Of a stretch of 64,000 nt of DNA, positions 35,761 through 43,772 are shown one piece after another. The position numbers were made by a program, and so were the translations under genes. Within the stretch, counting starts at the first letter, position 1; the number at the start of each line of letters is the position of its first letter. Source of the stretch: Pseudomonas sp. LBUM920. Its GTDB lineage: Bacteria > Pseudomonadota > Gammaproteobacteria > Pseudomonadales > Pseudomonadaceae. The notes under the pieces were generated by a model, which was not told the origin of the DNA, made no database searches, and worked only from the letters and a program-made list of their open reading frames with translations. Location of the stretch: assembly GCF_003852315.1 (NCBI RefSeq), contig NZ_CP027762.1, forward strand, positions 6,429,501 through 6,493,500, read 5' to 3'.

Positions 35761-36246
35761 ATGGAACCCGGAAACGCCCAGCTGTCGATGACGGTACTGA
35801 TGACCCCTGACATGGCCAACTTCTCAGGCAATGTTCACGGCGGCACCCTGCTCAAGTACCTCGACGAAGTGGCCTACGCCTGTGCGAGCCGTTATGCCGG
35901 TCGCTATGTAGTGACCTTGTCGGTGGACCAGGTGATTTTTCGCGAACCGATCCATGTCGGCGAGCTGGTGACCTTTCTCGCCTCGGTCAACTACACCGGC
36001 AACACGTCGATGGAAGTGGGCATCAAGGTGGTGACCGAGAACATCCGCGAGCGCTCGGTGCGCCATACCAATAGCTGCTTCTTCACCATGGTGGCCGTGG
36101 ACGACCAGCGCAAACCCGCCGCCGTGCCGCCACTGCAGCCGCACAACAGCGAAGACAAGCGCCGGTTCGTGCAGGCGCAGCAGCGCCGGCAGATTCGCCA
36201 GGAGCTGGAAAAGCGCTATCAGGAAATCAAGGCAGACGGGCCGTAA
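35761..36246 (+). CDS. Acyl-CoA thioesterase (YciA-like hotdog fold)
   Basis: A 161-aa hotdog-fold enzyme predicted to hydrolyse acyl-CoA to free fatty acid and CoA. The core NFSGNVHGGTLLKYLDEVAYACASRYAG near residues 20-47 holds the conserved Asn, the HGG turn and the Asp/Glu helix of YciA/ACOT enzymes. The C-terminal 40 residues are charged and probably helical. An upstream in-frame ATG at 35722 is possible, but the family similarity begins at MEPGNAQLSMTVLM. It is transcribed alone, divergent from the antiporter gene. A REP element follows. Confidence 0.9.
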   Translation: MEPGNAQLSMTVLMTPDMANFSGNVHGGTLLKYLDEVAYACASRYAGRYVVTLSVDQVIFREPIHVGELVTFLASVNYTGNTSMEVGIKVVTENIRERSVRHTNSCFFTMVAVDDQRKPAAVPPLQPHNSEDKRRFVQAQQRRQIRQELEKRYQEIKADGP

Positions 36247-36270
36247 GACCCCAGCTCTAAACCCGATCAA

Positions 36271-36363
36271 AATGTGGGAACGGGCTTGCCCGCGATAGCG
36301 ATCTGTCAGTAGTGCATGTACTGGCTGACCCACCGCTATCGCGGGCAAGCCCGCTGCCACATG
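36271..36363. repeat. REPIN (inverted REP doublet)
   Basis: TGTGGGAACGGGCTTGCCCG (36273-36292) and its inverted partner ending CCCGCTGCCACAT (to 36363) bracket about 35 bases. Canonical fluorescens-group REPIN, between convergent genes. Confidence 0.9.
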
Positions 36364-36375
36364 GGTTTTGTTGGG

Positions 36376-37248
36376 TTACAGACCGATCGGTGTGGCTTCG
36401 AAGCGCACGCGAGGATGGGCGATGCGGTCTTGGGCGCGGACCAGTTCCAGCTCGTAGCTGGCGCAGGCCTGGGTTTCCAGCAGCACTTCATGCACCGCAG
36501 CGGCCGTGAATTCGAAGGCTGCCAACAGGCTGTCACCGAGCAGCACCCGCGCCAGGAACAGCCCCGACGTCAGGTCGCCCACGCCCACCGGCTGACGCGG
36601 GAACGCCAGCAGTGGCCGACGCAAGTGCCAGCTGCCATCGGCAGTCACCAACAGCATCTCAAAACCATCCGGCAGCTTGCCCGGATAATCCAGGTGCTTG
36701 ACCAGCACGGCCTTGGGTCCGCGCGCCAGCAGCGCCTTGGCCATGCCCAGGCAATCGAACAGCGATTGCGGCTTGCGCCCGGCAAAGCTGTCCAGCTCCA
36801 GTTGGTTGGGGCAAAGGAAATCCGCCATCGCTGCCGCTTCGTCCAACAGGAAATCGCTGACTTCCTGGGGCACGATACAACCCTTTTCCGGGTGGCCCAT
36901 CACCGGGTCGCACAAGTACAAGGCCTTGGGGTTGATGGCCTTGATGCGCGCCACGCCCGTCAAAATCGCACGGCCCTGGGCCGCACTGCCGAGGTAGCCA
37001 GACAGCACGGCATCGCAGTTACCCAACTCGCCGATTGCGGCAATCCCTTCCACCAGCGCCGGAATTTGCTGCGGCGCCAACACTTCGCCCGCCCACTGTC
37101 CATACTGAGTGTGATTGGAGAACTGCACCGTGTTGAGCGGCCAGACATTCACCCCGACCCGCTGCATGGGGAACACGGCGGCGCTGTTTCCGGCGTGGCC
37201 AAAAACCACATGAGACTGGATCGCAAGCAGATGAGGTGTGCGTTTCAT
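36376..37248 (-). CDS. pdxY: Pyridoxal kinase
   Basis: A 290-aa ribokinase-family enzyme that phosphorylates pyridoxal in the B6 salvage pathway. The N-terminus LLAIQSHVVFGHAGNSAAVFPMQ and the later PVMGHPEKGCIV and PVGVGDLTSGLFLA (anion hole and catalytic Asp) are typical of PdxY. ATG 37248 begins the conserved sequence. The open frame to 37305 upstream has no family match. The gene is divergent from the DUF3301 gene, 117 bases away. Confidence 0.94.
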   Translation of the reverse strand: MKRTPHLLAIQSHVVFGHAGNSAAVFPMQRVGVNVWPLNTVQFSNHTQYGQWAGEVLAPQQIPALVEGIAAIGELGNCDAVLSGYLGSAAQGRAILTGVARIKAINPKALYLCDPVMGHPEKGCIVPQEVSDFLLDEAAAMADFLCPNQLELDSFAGRKPQSLFDCLGMAKALLARGPKAVLVKHLDYPGKLPDGFEMLLVTADGSWHLRRPLLAFPRQPVGVGDLTSGLFLARVLLGDSLLAAFEFTAAAVHEVLLETQACASYELELVRAQDRIAHPRVRFEATPIGL

Positions 37249-37365
37249 GCGGGAGATTTCCGTAAAGCCATTGAAATTCTGGCCGCGCAGTATGCGACTA
37301 AACACGGCCTGTACGACAGACCAGAGACACAGTTAAGCTGCTCTCACTTTGTTGGAGTTCATCGC

Positions 37366-37761
37366 ATGCTGACCCTGGGAAACATCTTTGTGTTGATGCT
37401 GCTGGCGACCGGCGCCGCCTGGGTCTGGCACAACCACGGCCTGCGCGAGCGGGCGCTGGAGCGGGTCAAGCAGCATTGCGCCAAGCTCGATATCGAGCTG
37501 CTCGATGGCGCGGTGGCGTTGAAACGCATCGGTTTTGTGAAGGATGCCAAGGGCCGGCGGCGTCTGGCGCGCATCTATAACTTTGAGTTCACCGTAACCG
37601 GCGAAGCCCGCCATCCCGGGACGATCACTCAGTTTGGCGCTCACAGCGCGCAGATCGAACTGGCGCCCTACCCGTTCGAGATCAAAACGCCGCTGCCCAG
37701 CGCTGAAGTGATCGAGCTGAGCCAATGGCGCCAGGACCACGCCAGCAAAAACCGTCACTGA
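37366..37761 (+). CDS. DUF3301 membrane-anchored protein
   Basis: A 131-aa protein with one N-terminal membrane helix (residues about 5-22, IFVLMLLATGAAWVW), followed by a soluble part with HCAKLDIELLDGAVAL and RRLARIYNFEFTVTG, typical of the DUF3301 family. The soluble domain would lie on the cytoplasmic or periplasmic face. No function is known. Its last two codons and stop overlap the end of the convergent COG0523 gene by seven bases. Confidence 0.85.
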   Translation: MLTLGNIFVLMLLATGAAWVWHNHGLRERALERVKQHCAKLDIELLDGAVALKRIGFVKDAKGRRRLARIYNFEFTVTGEARHPGTITQFGAHSAQIELAPYPFEIKTPLPSAEVIELSQWRQDHASKNRH

Positions 37762-38717
37762 CGGCAGGCGGCTAAAGCGTCCTGCAATGCAGCCACGTCC
37801 TGTGGCTGGCCGAAGATCAATTCAATACGTGAGTCACGGCGCCATTCGCTCGGTTGCCAGAGAAGTGCGCCGTTATCCACAGCGTTGGCGCTGAGCCATC
37901 CTTCAGGGCTGTGGATAACCAGTTTGGCGCGCCGCCACACCAGATTTTTCAGCCAGCCGTGCAGGCGCACGGTGTCGAAGCGCTGGCCAGGATGCCAGCG
38001 CCAGCCGATGCTCCAGCCATCTTTTTGAGCCTGGCTGAGGCAGATTGGCAGCGTCGGATCGGTCCAGATCGCCGGTATCTGCGCCAAGCCTTGGGGCACT
38101 TCGACGTTATCCACAGCAGTGCGGCCTTTCGCATCCAAGCCGGGCAACAGGTCGAGCGGCACGTGCGCCTGGCGCGTCCAGTAAAGCGGGCAGTCGGGTA
38201 ATTGCTGTTCAATGGCCTGGCGCTGCGCGGCATCCAGCGCCTCATCCTTGTTCAACACCAACAGCCCGGCACTGGCCAGCGTCTCGCGTTGCGCATCAGG
38301 CAAGGGTTTACCCGCCGCCAGCGCCTGGGCATCCAGCACCAGCACGCACGGCTGAACGGCGAGCACCTGTTGCCACGGCGCCTGACGCAGTTGTTTGAGT
38401 AGCTGCGCCGGATGGCCCAGCCCGGAGGGCTCGATAAACAGCCGATCAGGCTTGGCCTTACGCAGCAGGCGGCCCAGGCCTACCTGGAACGGTGCACCAT
38501 TCACACAACACAGGCAGCCGCCTGCCACCTCGCCCAAAGCAATGCCGTCGTCATCCTGAGTGAGCAAGGCAGCGTCCAGACCGATCTGCCCGAACTCGTT
38601 GATCAACACGGCCCAGCGCTCGTTGGCCGGGCGTTGGGCGAGCAGGTGTTTGATCAGGCTGGTCTTGCCGGCGCCCAACGGCCCGGCAATCACGTGGGTG
38701 GGAATATTCTGCAGCAT
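37755..38717 (-). CDS. COG0523 GTPase (CobW/YjiA-like), putative zinc chaperone
   Basis: A 320-aa G3E GTPase. The Walker A sequence GPLGAGKTS lies near residue 12, the metal-binding GCLCC motif has Cys 68, 70 and 71, and the NKDE specificity motif lies near residue 170. A CobW C-terminal domain follows. Members of this family deliver zinc to client enzymes under shortage. It is the last gene of a minus-strand run that starts with dksA2 and its Zur box, with a gap of 44 bases to the preceding gene. ATG 38729 and 38726 are alternative starts, and none has a good ribosome site. Its DNA carries three perfect TTATCCACA nonamers. Confidence 0.88.
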   Translation of the reverse strand: MLQNIPTHVIAGPLGAGKTSLIKHLLAQRPANERWAVLINEFGQIGLDAALLTQDDDGIALGEVAGGCLCCVNGAPFQVGLGRLLRKAKPDRLFIEPSGLGHPAQLLKQLRQAPWQQVLAVQPCVLVLDAQALAAGKPLPDAQRETLASAGLLVLNKDEALDAAQRQAIEQQLPDCPLYWTRQAHVPLDLLPGLDAKGRTAVDNVEVPQGLAQIPAIWTDPTLPICLSQAQKDGWSIGWRWHPGQRFDTVRLHGWLKNLVWRRAKLVIHSPEGWLSANAVDNGALLWQPSEWRRDSRIELIFGQPQDVAALQDALAACRQ

Positions 38718-38761
38718 CAGTGGCATCATTCAGACCGTGTAGAGAGCTTGATCCTACCCGG

Positions 38762-39406
38762 TTATGCGAGCCAATCCAGCGTCAGGATCAACCGCCGCTC
38801 ATCAGCCTTGAGTGCAGGCGAGCGATGAATCAAGCCGTGAGCTTCGTTGCCATGCCATTGAGTGCCCTTGAGCATGGCGACTTCGCCACAGAGGATCTGC
38901 TCGATGCGCTCGGTGGGTGCCGCGTCCGACTGGGCCAGTTTGCGGCGGTCCATAACGCCTTCGCGCAACCACTGGCTACCAATGCCGGCGTAGGTGGTGA
39001 TCAGTCGCACCGGCACATGGTCAACGTGAAAACGCGGGCACATGGCCTTGTCCAGCAGCCGCAAGCGCACGCCAATGCGCTTGGCGCCCAGCAAACAGGC
39101 AAACGCGCTGACCAACCAAGACACATCAGCAATAAAGCCCTCGTAGCCTTCAAGATCTCGGCAACTGGACGCCAACCCCTGCAAGTTCGGCACCGCGTCT
39201 TCGGCATTGAGCTCGATGACAAAGGAGTCGGCGAGCGGCTCGTTCAGCGCAACCAGCAAGGCTCCAAACTCGGCGATATGCAGAGGCAACTGGCGTTGCC
39301 AAACCGCCAGGTTCACCCCGTCTTCCAGGATGTCAGCCAGCGCCAGCGGCGTTTCACCGCACGTTTGGCGGATCACGGGGCGCAATGGAATAACCGGGGC
39401 CAGCAT
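38762..39406 (-). CDS. DUF1826 protein of the zinc-starvation operon
   Basis: A 214-aa soluble protein of the DUF1826 family, with CPRFHVDHVPVRLITTYAG near the centre and LKGTQWHGNEAHGLIHRSP near the end. The spaced His, Asp and Cys residues look like a possible metal or cofactor site, but nothing is proven. Its ATG overlaps the stop of zigA (TGATG), so it is translationally coupled to a zinc GTPase. In P. aeruginosa a homologue sits in the same cluster. It is probably a zinc-allocation accessory. Confidence 0.82.
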   Translation of the reverse strand: MLAPVIPLRPVIRQTCGETPLALADILEDGVNLAVWQRQLPLHIAEFGALLVALNEPLADSFVIELNAEDAVPNLQGLASSCRDLEGYEGFIADVSWLVSAFACLLGAKRIGVRLRLLDKAMCPRFHVDHVPVRLITTYAGIGSQWLREGVMDRRKLAQSDAAPTERIEQILCGEVAMLKGTQWHGNEAHGLIHRSPALKADERRLILTLDWLA

Positions 39407-40611
39407 CAGGCTACCTGCTCGAACCAAGGGCCAAAAGGATCAGCCAGCAGGCGCCAACCTTCGACGCCAGCGGCCATTTCTTCATCGGTGAGCAAGCAGG
39501 CGTCCAGTTCGGCGCGCATCTGGTTGAAGTCGATATTTTGCCCGATGAACACTAATTCCTGACGGCAATCACCGGTACTCAGCTGCCAGTTGGCCATGAT
39601 CGCCGCTACGCTTTCTTCATCCTGCGGCCATTGGCTTTTCGGCACAAAACGCCACCAGCGCCCGGCAAAACCATGGCGCATCAGCCCGCCAGCCTGGGAC
39701 CAACTGCCTGCATCCTGATGCTTGCTGGCCAGCCAGAAAAAGCCTTTGGAGCGCAGCAGTTTGCCGTTCACCCACGGGCGGTCGATAAAGTCGAAAAAAC
39801 GCTGAGGATGAAACGGCCGGCGCGCGCGATAGGCCGTGGAGGCGATGCCGTACTCTTCGGTTTCCGGCACATGTTCACCGCGCAGTTCCTGTAACCAACC
39901 TGGCGCTTGGGCGGCGCGCTCGAAGTCGAAGCGACCGGTGTTGAGGATTTTGTTCAGCGGCACTTCGCCCATGACCATCGGGATAATTTCGGCCTGAGCG
40001 TTGAGGCGTTCGAGAATCGCCATCAGTTCCTCGCGCTCACGGCTGCTGATCAGGTCGATCTTGCTGATCAGGATTACGTCAGCGAATTCGATCTGCTCGA
40101 TCAGCAGATCGGTGATTGAGCGTTCGTCCTCCTCTCCCAGGGTTTCACCACGTGAGGCCAGGCTTTCGGCGGCCTGGTAGTCGAGCAGGAAATTCATGCC
40201 GTCGACCACGGTGACCATGGTGTCCAGACGCGCAATATCGGCCAGGCTTTGTTCGTTTTCGTCTCGAAAGGTGAAGGTTTCGGCCACGGGCAACGGCTCG
40301 GAAATGCCGGTGGACTCGATCAACAGGTAATCGAACCGACCTTCCTTGGCGAGTTTTCCGACTTCTTCCAGCAAGTCTTCACGCAAGGTGCAGCAGATGC
40401 AGCCGTTGCTCATCTCCACCAGTTTTTCTTCGGAGCGGTTGAGGGTGACGTCGCGCTGCACCTCGCTGCCGTCGATGTTGATTTCGCTCATGTCGTTGAC
40501 GATCACCGCCACCCGCAGGTTGTCGCGGTTGCGCAGGACGTAGTTGAGCAGCGTGCTTTTACCGGCGCCGAGAAAGCCGGATAACACGGTAACGGGGAGA
40601 CGATTGGGCAT
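39406..40611 (-). CDS. zigA: COG0523 GTPase of the ZigA/YciC type, zinc metallochaperone
   Basis: A 401-aa GTPase with Walker A SGFLGAGKST at residues 11-20, the zinc-binding motif CICC (Cys 71, 73 and 74), the SKIDL nucleotide-specificity motif and a CobW C-terminal domain. ZigA proteins bind zinc and GTP and supply metal to enzymes during zinc limitation. GAGGAA stands correctly before the ATG. It lies 27 bases after dksA2 and is coupled to the DUF1826 gene. Its position equals P. aeruginosa PA5535. Repression by Zur through the box at 41077 is expected. Confidence 0.92.
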   Translation of the reverse strand: MPNRLPVTVLSGFLGAGKSTLLNYVLRNRDNLRVAVIVNDMSEINIDGSEVQRDVTLNRSEEKLVEMSNGCICCTLREDLLEEVGKLAKEGRFDYLLIESTGISEPLPVAETFTFRDENEQSLADIARLDTMVTVVDGMNFLLDYQAAESLASRGETLGEEDERSITDLLIEQIEFADVILISKIDLISSREREELMAILERLNAQAEIIPMVMGEVPLNKILNTGRFDFERAAQAPGWLQELRGEHVPETEEYGIASTAYRARRPFHPQRFFDFIDRPWVNGKLLRSKGFFWLASKHQDAGSWSQAGGLMRHGFAGRWWRFVPKSQWPQDEESVAAIMANWQLSTGDCRQELVFIGQNIDFNQMRAELDACLLTDEEMAAGVEGWRLLADPFGPWFEQVA

Positions 40612-40638
40612 CAGGTGTTCCTCATCAGGGTTGGCCGG

Positions 40639-41043
40639 TCAAATCGCCCGTTGATGGCGTTCGCGCAGCTCTTCACGTTCTTTGGCTTCGATACTCAGGG
40701 TCGCTGTGGGGCGCAGCAGCAGGCGTTTCAGGCCAATGGGGTCACCGGTTTCACGGCACCAGCCGTATTCGCCACGGGCCAGCAGTTCAAGAGCGTCGTC
40801 GATCTTGTCCAGCAGCTTTTTTTCGCGTTCGAGCAGGCGCAGTTGCCATTGGCGCTGTTCTTCGGCGCTGCCCACATCGGCGGGGTCGCTGTTGGTTTCC
40901 TGCTCACGCAGCACCAGGAACTCAGCGTCGATGCGTGCTTGCAGTTCAGAACGCTGGCCCAGCAGCAGCTCGCGGAAGAAACCTTGCTGGGCTTCATTCA
41001 TGTAATCGTTGGGCGATAGGGCAAGAAGGTCTTGTTCAGTCAT
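40639..41043 (-). CDS. dksA2: Zinc-independent transcription factor DksA2
   Basis: A 134-aa RNA-polymerase-binding protein that can replace DksA in the stringent response when zinc is scarce. The long coiled-coil arm (about 20-90) is kept. The C-terminal zinc-finger region has only one of the four cysteines: Cys96 remains, while the other three positions read Thr99, Ser117 and Ala120. This Cys loss defines the zinc-free paralogue. The Zur box lies 34 bases upstream of its ATG. It is the first gene of the dksA2-zigA-DUF1826-COG0523 run. Confidence 0.95.
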   Translation of the reverse strand: MTEQDLLALSPNDYMNEAQQGFFRELLLGQRSELQARIDAEFLVLREQETNSDPADVGSAEEQRQWQLRLLEREKKLLDKIDDALELLARGEYGWCRETGDPIGLKRLLLRPTATLSIEAKEREELRERHQRAI

Positions 41044-41076
41044 GGAGAGCGGTTCACGGGTCAGGCTGTGTTTTCA

Positions 41077-41091
41077 TGTTATAGTATAACA
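41077..41091. promoter_or_regulatory. Zur box between dksA2 and the small secreted-protein gene
   Basis: TGTTATAGTATAACA, a perfect palindrome around one central base. It matches the pseudomonad Zur consensus GTTATANTATAAC. It lies 34 bases before dksA2 and 80 bases before the divergent gene at 41171, and can repress both. Confidence 0.9.
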
Positions 41092-41170
41092 ATACAATTA
41101 AGCCAATCCCCCTTGCTCGTCACGACGAAGGGCGCAATGCTTGAGCCCGTTCCGGTCCCCGAGAAACTTT

Positions 41171-41539
41171 ATGAGATACCTGGTGTGCGCCCTGTTGTTG
41201 GCAGTGGCAGGACCGGCCTGCGCACAAACGCCGAGTCTGTCGGCTACCTGCGTGCGCAGCGCCAACCTGCTGGCTTGCGTGGATCCGCTGGGGAATGCCT
41301 ACAGCGTGGCGACTGCCGGCGGCACCACGTATTTGCGCGGTTTCGAGGTGATCGGGAAACGCTACTGGGCACAGACCAACAGCCGCTATGGGCAGTTGAC
41401 GTTCTTTACCGGCTTGGCGTCCGACGGTGAGGCGTGGGTCGGCTACACGCGCCGCGTGGGCTGGACCACCATCAACCGGTTTTCCAGCTCAGGCGGCACC
41501 AGCGCGAAGTTCACGTGCAGCCGCATTACCGGCTGTTAG
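41171..41539 (+). CDS. Small secreted protein of the Zur cluster, function unknown
   Basis: A 122-aa protein with a signal peptide (residues 1-18, ends ACA-QT). The mature part of about 104 residues has four Cys (likely two disulfides) and many Gly, Thr and aromatic residues. I recognise no domain. It shares a divergent Zur-box promoter with dksA2 and is convergent with amiA, overlapping it by four bases. P. aeruginosa has a hypothetical gene (PA5537) at the same place, so it is probably a conserved periplasmic member of the zinc-starvation response. Confidence 0.75.
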   Translation: MRYLVCALLLAVAGPACAQTPSLSATCVRSANLLACVDPLGNAYSVATAGGTTYLRGFEVIGKRYWAQTNSRYGQLTFFTGLASDGEAWVGYTRRVGWTTINRFSSSGGTSAKFTCSRITGC

Positions 41540-42747
41540 ACCTGGCCGCTCTTCTGCTCCTGAACCCACGCCATGTAGCTGTTCACCGGTGGGTTCTTCT
41601 CGAAGTACTTTTTCAGGCCTTCGAAAAGCCCATCCGCCACCGCCTGTTGATGGCGCGCGGTGACCAGCCGCTGGGCGTCCTGGGTGTTGGAAATGAACCC
41701 GGTCTCGACCAGGATCGACGGCACATCCGGTGACTTGAGCACCGCAAACCCTGCCTGCTCCACGCGCTTCTGGTGCAGCGTGGTGATGTTTTGCAGGCTG
41801 CCCAACACCGAGCTGCCCAGCTGCAGGCTGGAGGCGATGGTGGCGTTCATCGACATGTCGAGGATCACCCCGGCCAGCATCGGGTCCTTGTCCTTGAGAT
41901 TGAGCAAGGTGGTGGCGCCCAGCAGGTCTGCGCCATTTTCACGCTGCGCCATGAAGCGCGCCGTGGCGGAGGTGGCGCCGCCTTCAGACAACGCATACAC
42001 CGACGCCCCGGAGGCCGTGAGCCGTGGCGCGGCGTCGGCGTGCACCGAGATGAACATATCCGCCTTGTGCTGACGGGCGATGTCCACGCGCTTGCGCAGC
42101 GGTACGAAAAAGTCGTCGTTGCGCACCAGTTTCACGTCAAAGCCCTTCTCACGCTTCAAGCGTTTGGCCAGCAATTGGGCGATGGACAGCACCACGTCCT
42201 TTTCGCGCTGGCCCTTGGAACCGATGGCGCCTGGGTCTTTGCCGCCGTGGCCGGGATCGACTACTACGATGATGTCGCGCTTGGGATGCGCCTTGTCCAC
42301 CGGCGCCACCAGAGGCTGCGGCTGCGCGGCGATCTGGCGCGGCGCGTGGGTGGCGCCGGTAAGGTCGAGTACCAGGCGATGACCTTGGCCATCCTGCGGC
42401 GGCAACAAGAAGCTGTTGAGCTGCATCGGTGCGGCCAGGTCCAGCACGATGCGCGTATCGGCTTTACCAAAATGCCCGGAGCGGATCGAAGTGATTCCGC
42501 TGTTCTTCAAGGCCAACTGCGAGAAATCACCGCTGAGCCCGGCGCCGCTCAGGTCGATGATCACGCGTTCCGGTGAGGTCAGGGAAAAGGTCTTGTATTG
42601 CACCGGGCCGCTGAGGTCGAACACCAGCCGCAGTTTGTCGTCGGAGCGCCACAGGCGCGCATTACGAATCTGCGTGGCAAAAGCCCCCAATGGAAAGGTG
42701 AACAGCGGGCTGACCAGCAGCAGGTTGAGGAGCTGACGTCTGTGCAT
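41536..42747 (-). CDS. amiA: N-acetylmuramoyl-L-alanine amidase (zinc-cluster paralogue)
   Basis: A 403-aa periplasmic enzyme that cleaves the amide bond between the peptide stem and MurNAc in peptidoglycan. The N-terminus has a twin-arginine-like pattern (HRRQLLNLLL), then a hydrophobic stretch, an AMIN domain (about 35-135) and an Amidase_3 domain with the zinc ligands in DPGHGGKDPG, near residue 175, and a later SVHADAA. It is a paralogue of the housekeeping AmiC/AmiB type, placed in the Zur cluster as in P. aeruginosa PA5538. The Zur box 84 bases upstream is shared with folE2. A substitute hydrolase for zinc shortage is the usual reading. Confidence 0.9.
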   Translation of the reverse strand: MHRRQLLNLLLVSPLFTFPLGAFATQIRNARLWRSDDKLRLVFDLSGPVQYKTFSLTSPERVIIDLSGAGLSGDFSQLALKNSGITSIRSGHFGKADTRIVLDLAAPMQLNSFLLPPQDGQGHRLVLDLTGATHAPRQIAAQPQPLVAPVDKAHPKRDIIVVVDPGHGGKDPGAIGSKGQREKDVVLSIAQLLAKRLKREKGFDVKLVRNDDFFVPLRKRVDIARQHKADMFISVHADAAPRLTASGASVYALSEGGATSATARFMAQRENGADLLGATTLLNLKDKDPMLAGVILDMSMNATIASSLQLGSSVLGSLQNITTLHQKRVEQAGFAVLKSPDVPSILVETGFISNTQDAQRLVTARHQQAVADGLFEGLKKYFEKNPPVNSYMAWVQEQKSGQV

Positions 42748-42830
42748 GACATATACCGCGAATAGAGGAGCGTCCCTGCTCGACATGACTGAAGAAAGGC
42801 TGGAGCAGAAAAATCATCGTCGACTCAATA

Positions 42831-42843
42831 GTTATAATATAAC
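42831..42843. promoter_or_regulatory. Zur box between amiA and folE2
   Basis: GTTATAATATAAC, an exact match to the Zur consensus. It includes a perfect TATAAT (42833-42838) that may be the -10 element of folE2, so bound Zur would block RNA polymerase directly. Confidence 0.93.
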
Positions 42844-42875
42844 ATGTCTTTTTATTTCCAACGATGGACCTGCTC

Positions 42876-43772
42876 ATGAATGCGCTGACTCTGCCGGATA
42901 TCGCCGCGCAGGCTTCACGCCAAGCCTTGCCGCTCGACTGGGTAGGCATGTGCGGCATCGCCTTGCCCATTCTTATCGACGGCCAACGCCTGACTGCCTC
43001 CGCCGATGCCGGCGTGAGCCTGGACGACGGCGAGGCCCGCGGCATTCATATGTCGCGCCTGTACCTGGCCCTGGAAATGCTCGACCAGCAGCTTCTTACG
43101 CCTGCACTTCTGCGTAATGTACTGCAGCGCTTTCTACAGAGTCATGAAGGATTATCTAAGAACGCCTACCTACGAATTCACACGGATTTGCTGCTTAAAC
43201 GCCCGGCGTTGGTCAGCCCATTGGCTGGCTGGAAAGGCTACCCGGTGTGCATTGAGGCACGTCTGGAAAATCAGATGTTCCACGTGGAACTAAAAATTGA
43301 CGTTACTTATTCCTCGACCTGCCCCTGCTCCGCTGCGCTCGCCAGGCAATTGATTCAGCAGCAATTTCTTCAAGATTTCGCCGGCACGCCGCTGCAACAC
43401 GAAGACGTACTCACGTGGCTCGGCAGCGCCAACGGCATCGTCGCCACGCCCCACAGCCAACGCAGCAGCGCCCAGCTCTCGATTGAGTTGGACGCCAATC
43501 AGTCCACTTTGCCGCTCACCGACCTGATCGATGACGTCGAAGCTGCGCTCGGCACCGCCGTGCAAACCGCGGTGAAGCGTGCGGACGAACAAGCCTTCGC
43601 CTTGGCCAACGGGCAGAACCTGATGTTCTGTGAAGACGCCGCACGCCGCCTCAACCTCGCCTTGAAACGCTCGGATGCCGTCAAAGCCTTCCACCTGAAA
43701 GTGATCCACGCCGAAAGCCTGCACGCGCACGATGCCGTGGCTGAAAGCCGCTGGACGAGAGACTCTGCATGA
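42876..43772 (+). CDS. folE2: GTP cyclohydrolase FolE2 (type IB, zinc-independent)
   Basis: A 298-aa enzyme that makes dihydroneopterin triphosphate from GTP for folate synthesis, using metals other than zinc. The FolE2 core is visible with TYSSTCPCSAALAR around residue 145, which supplies the catalytic Cys. It replaces zinc-dependent FolE1 during zinc starvation. ATG 42876 starts the conserved MNALTLPDIAAQ. ATG 42864 is an alternative, and neither has a strong ribosome site. It is the first gene of a seven-gene operon with mostly 4-base overlaps, under the Zur box at 42831. Confidence 0.93.
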   Translation: MNALTLPDIAAQASRQALPLDWVGMCGIALPILIDGQRLTASADAGVSLDDGEARGIHMSRLYLALEMLDQQLLTPALLRNVLQRFLQSHEGLSKNAYLRIHTDLLLKRPALVSPLAGWKGYPVCIEARLENQMFHVELKIDVTYSSTCPCSAALARQLIQQQFLQDFAGTPLQHEDVLTWLGSANGIVATPHSQRSSAQLSIELDANQSTLPLTDLIDDVEAALGTAVQTAVKRADEQAFALANGQNLMFCEDAARRLNLALKRSDAVKAFHLKVIHAESLHAHDAVAESRWTRDSA

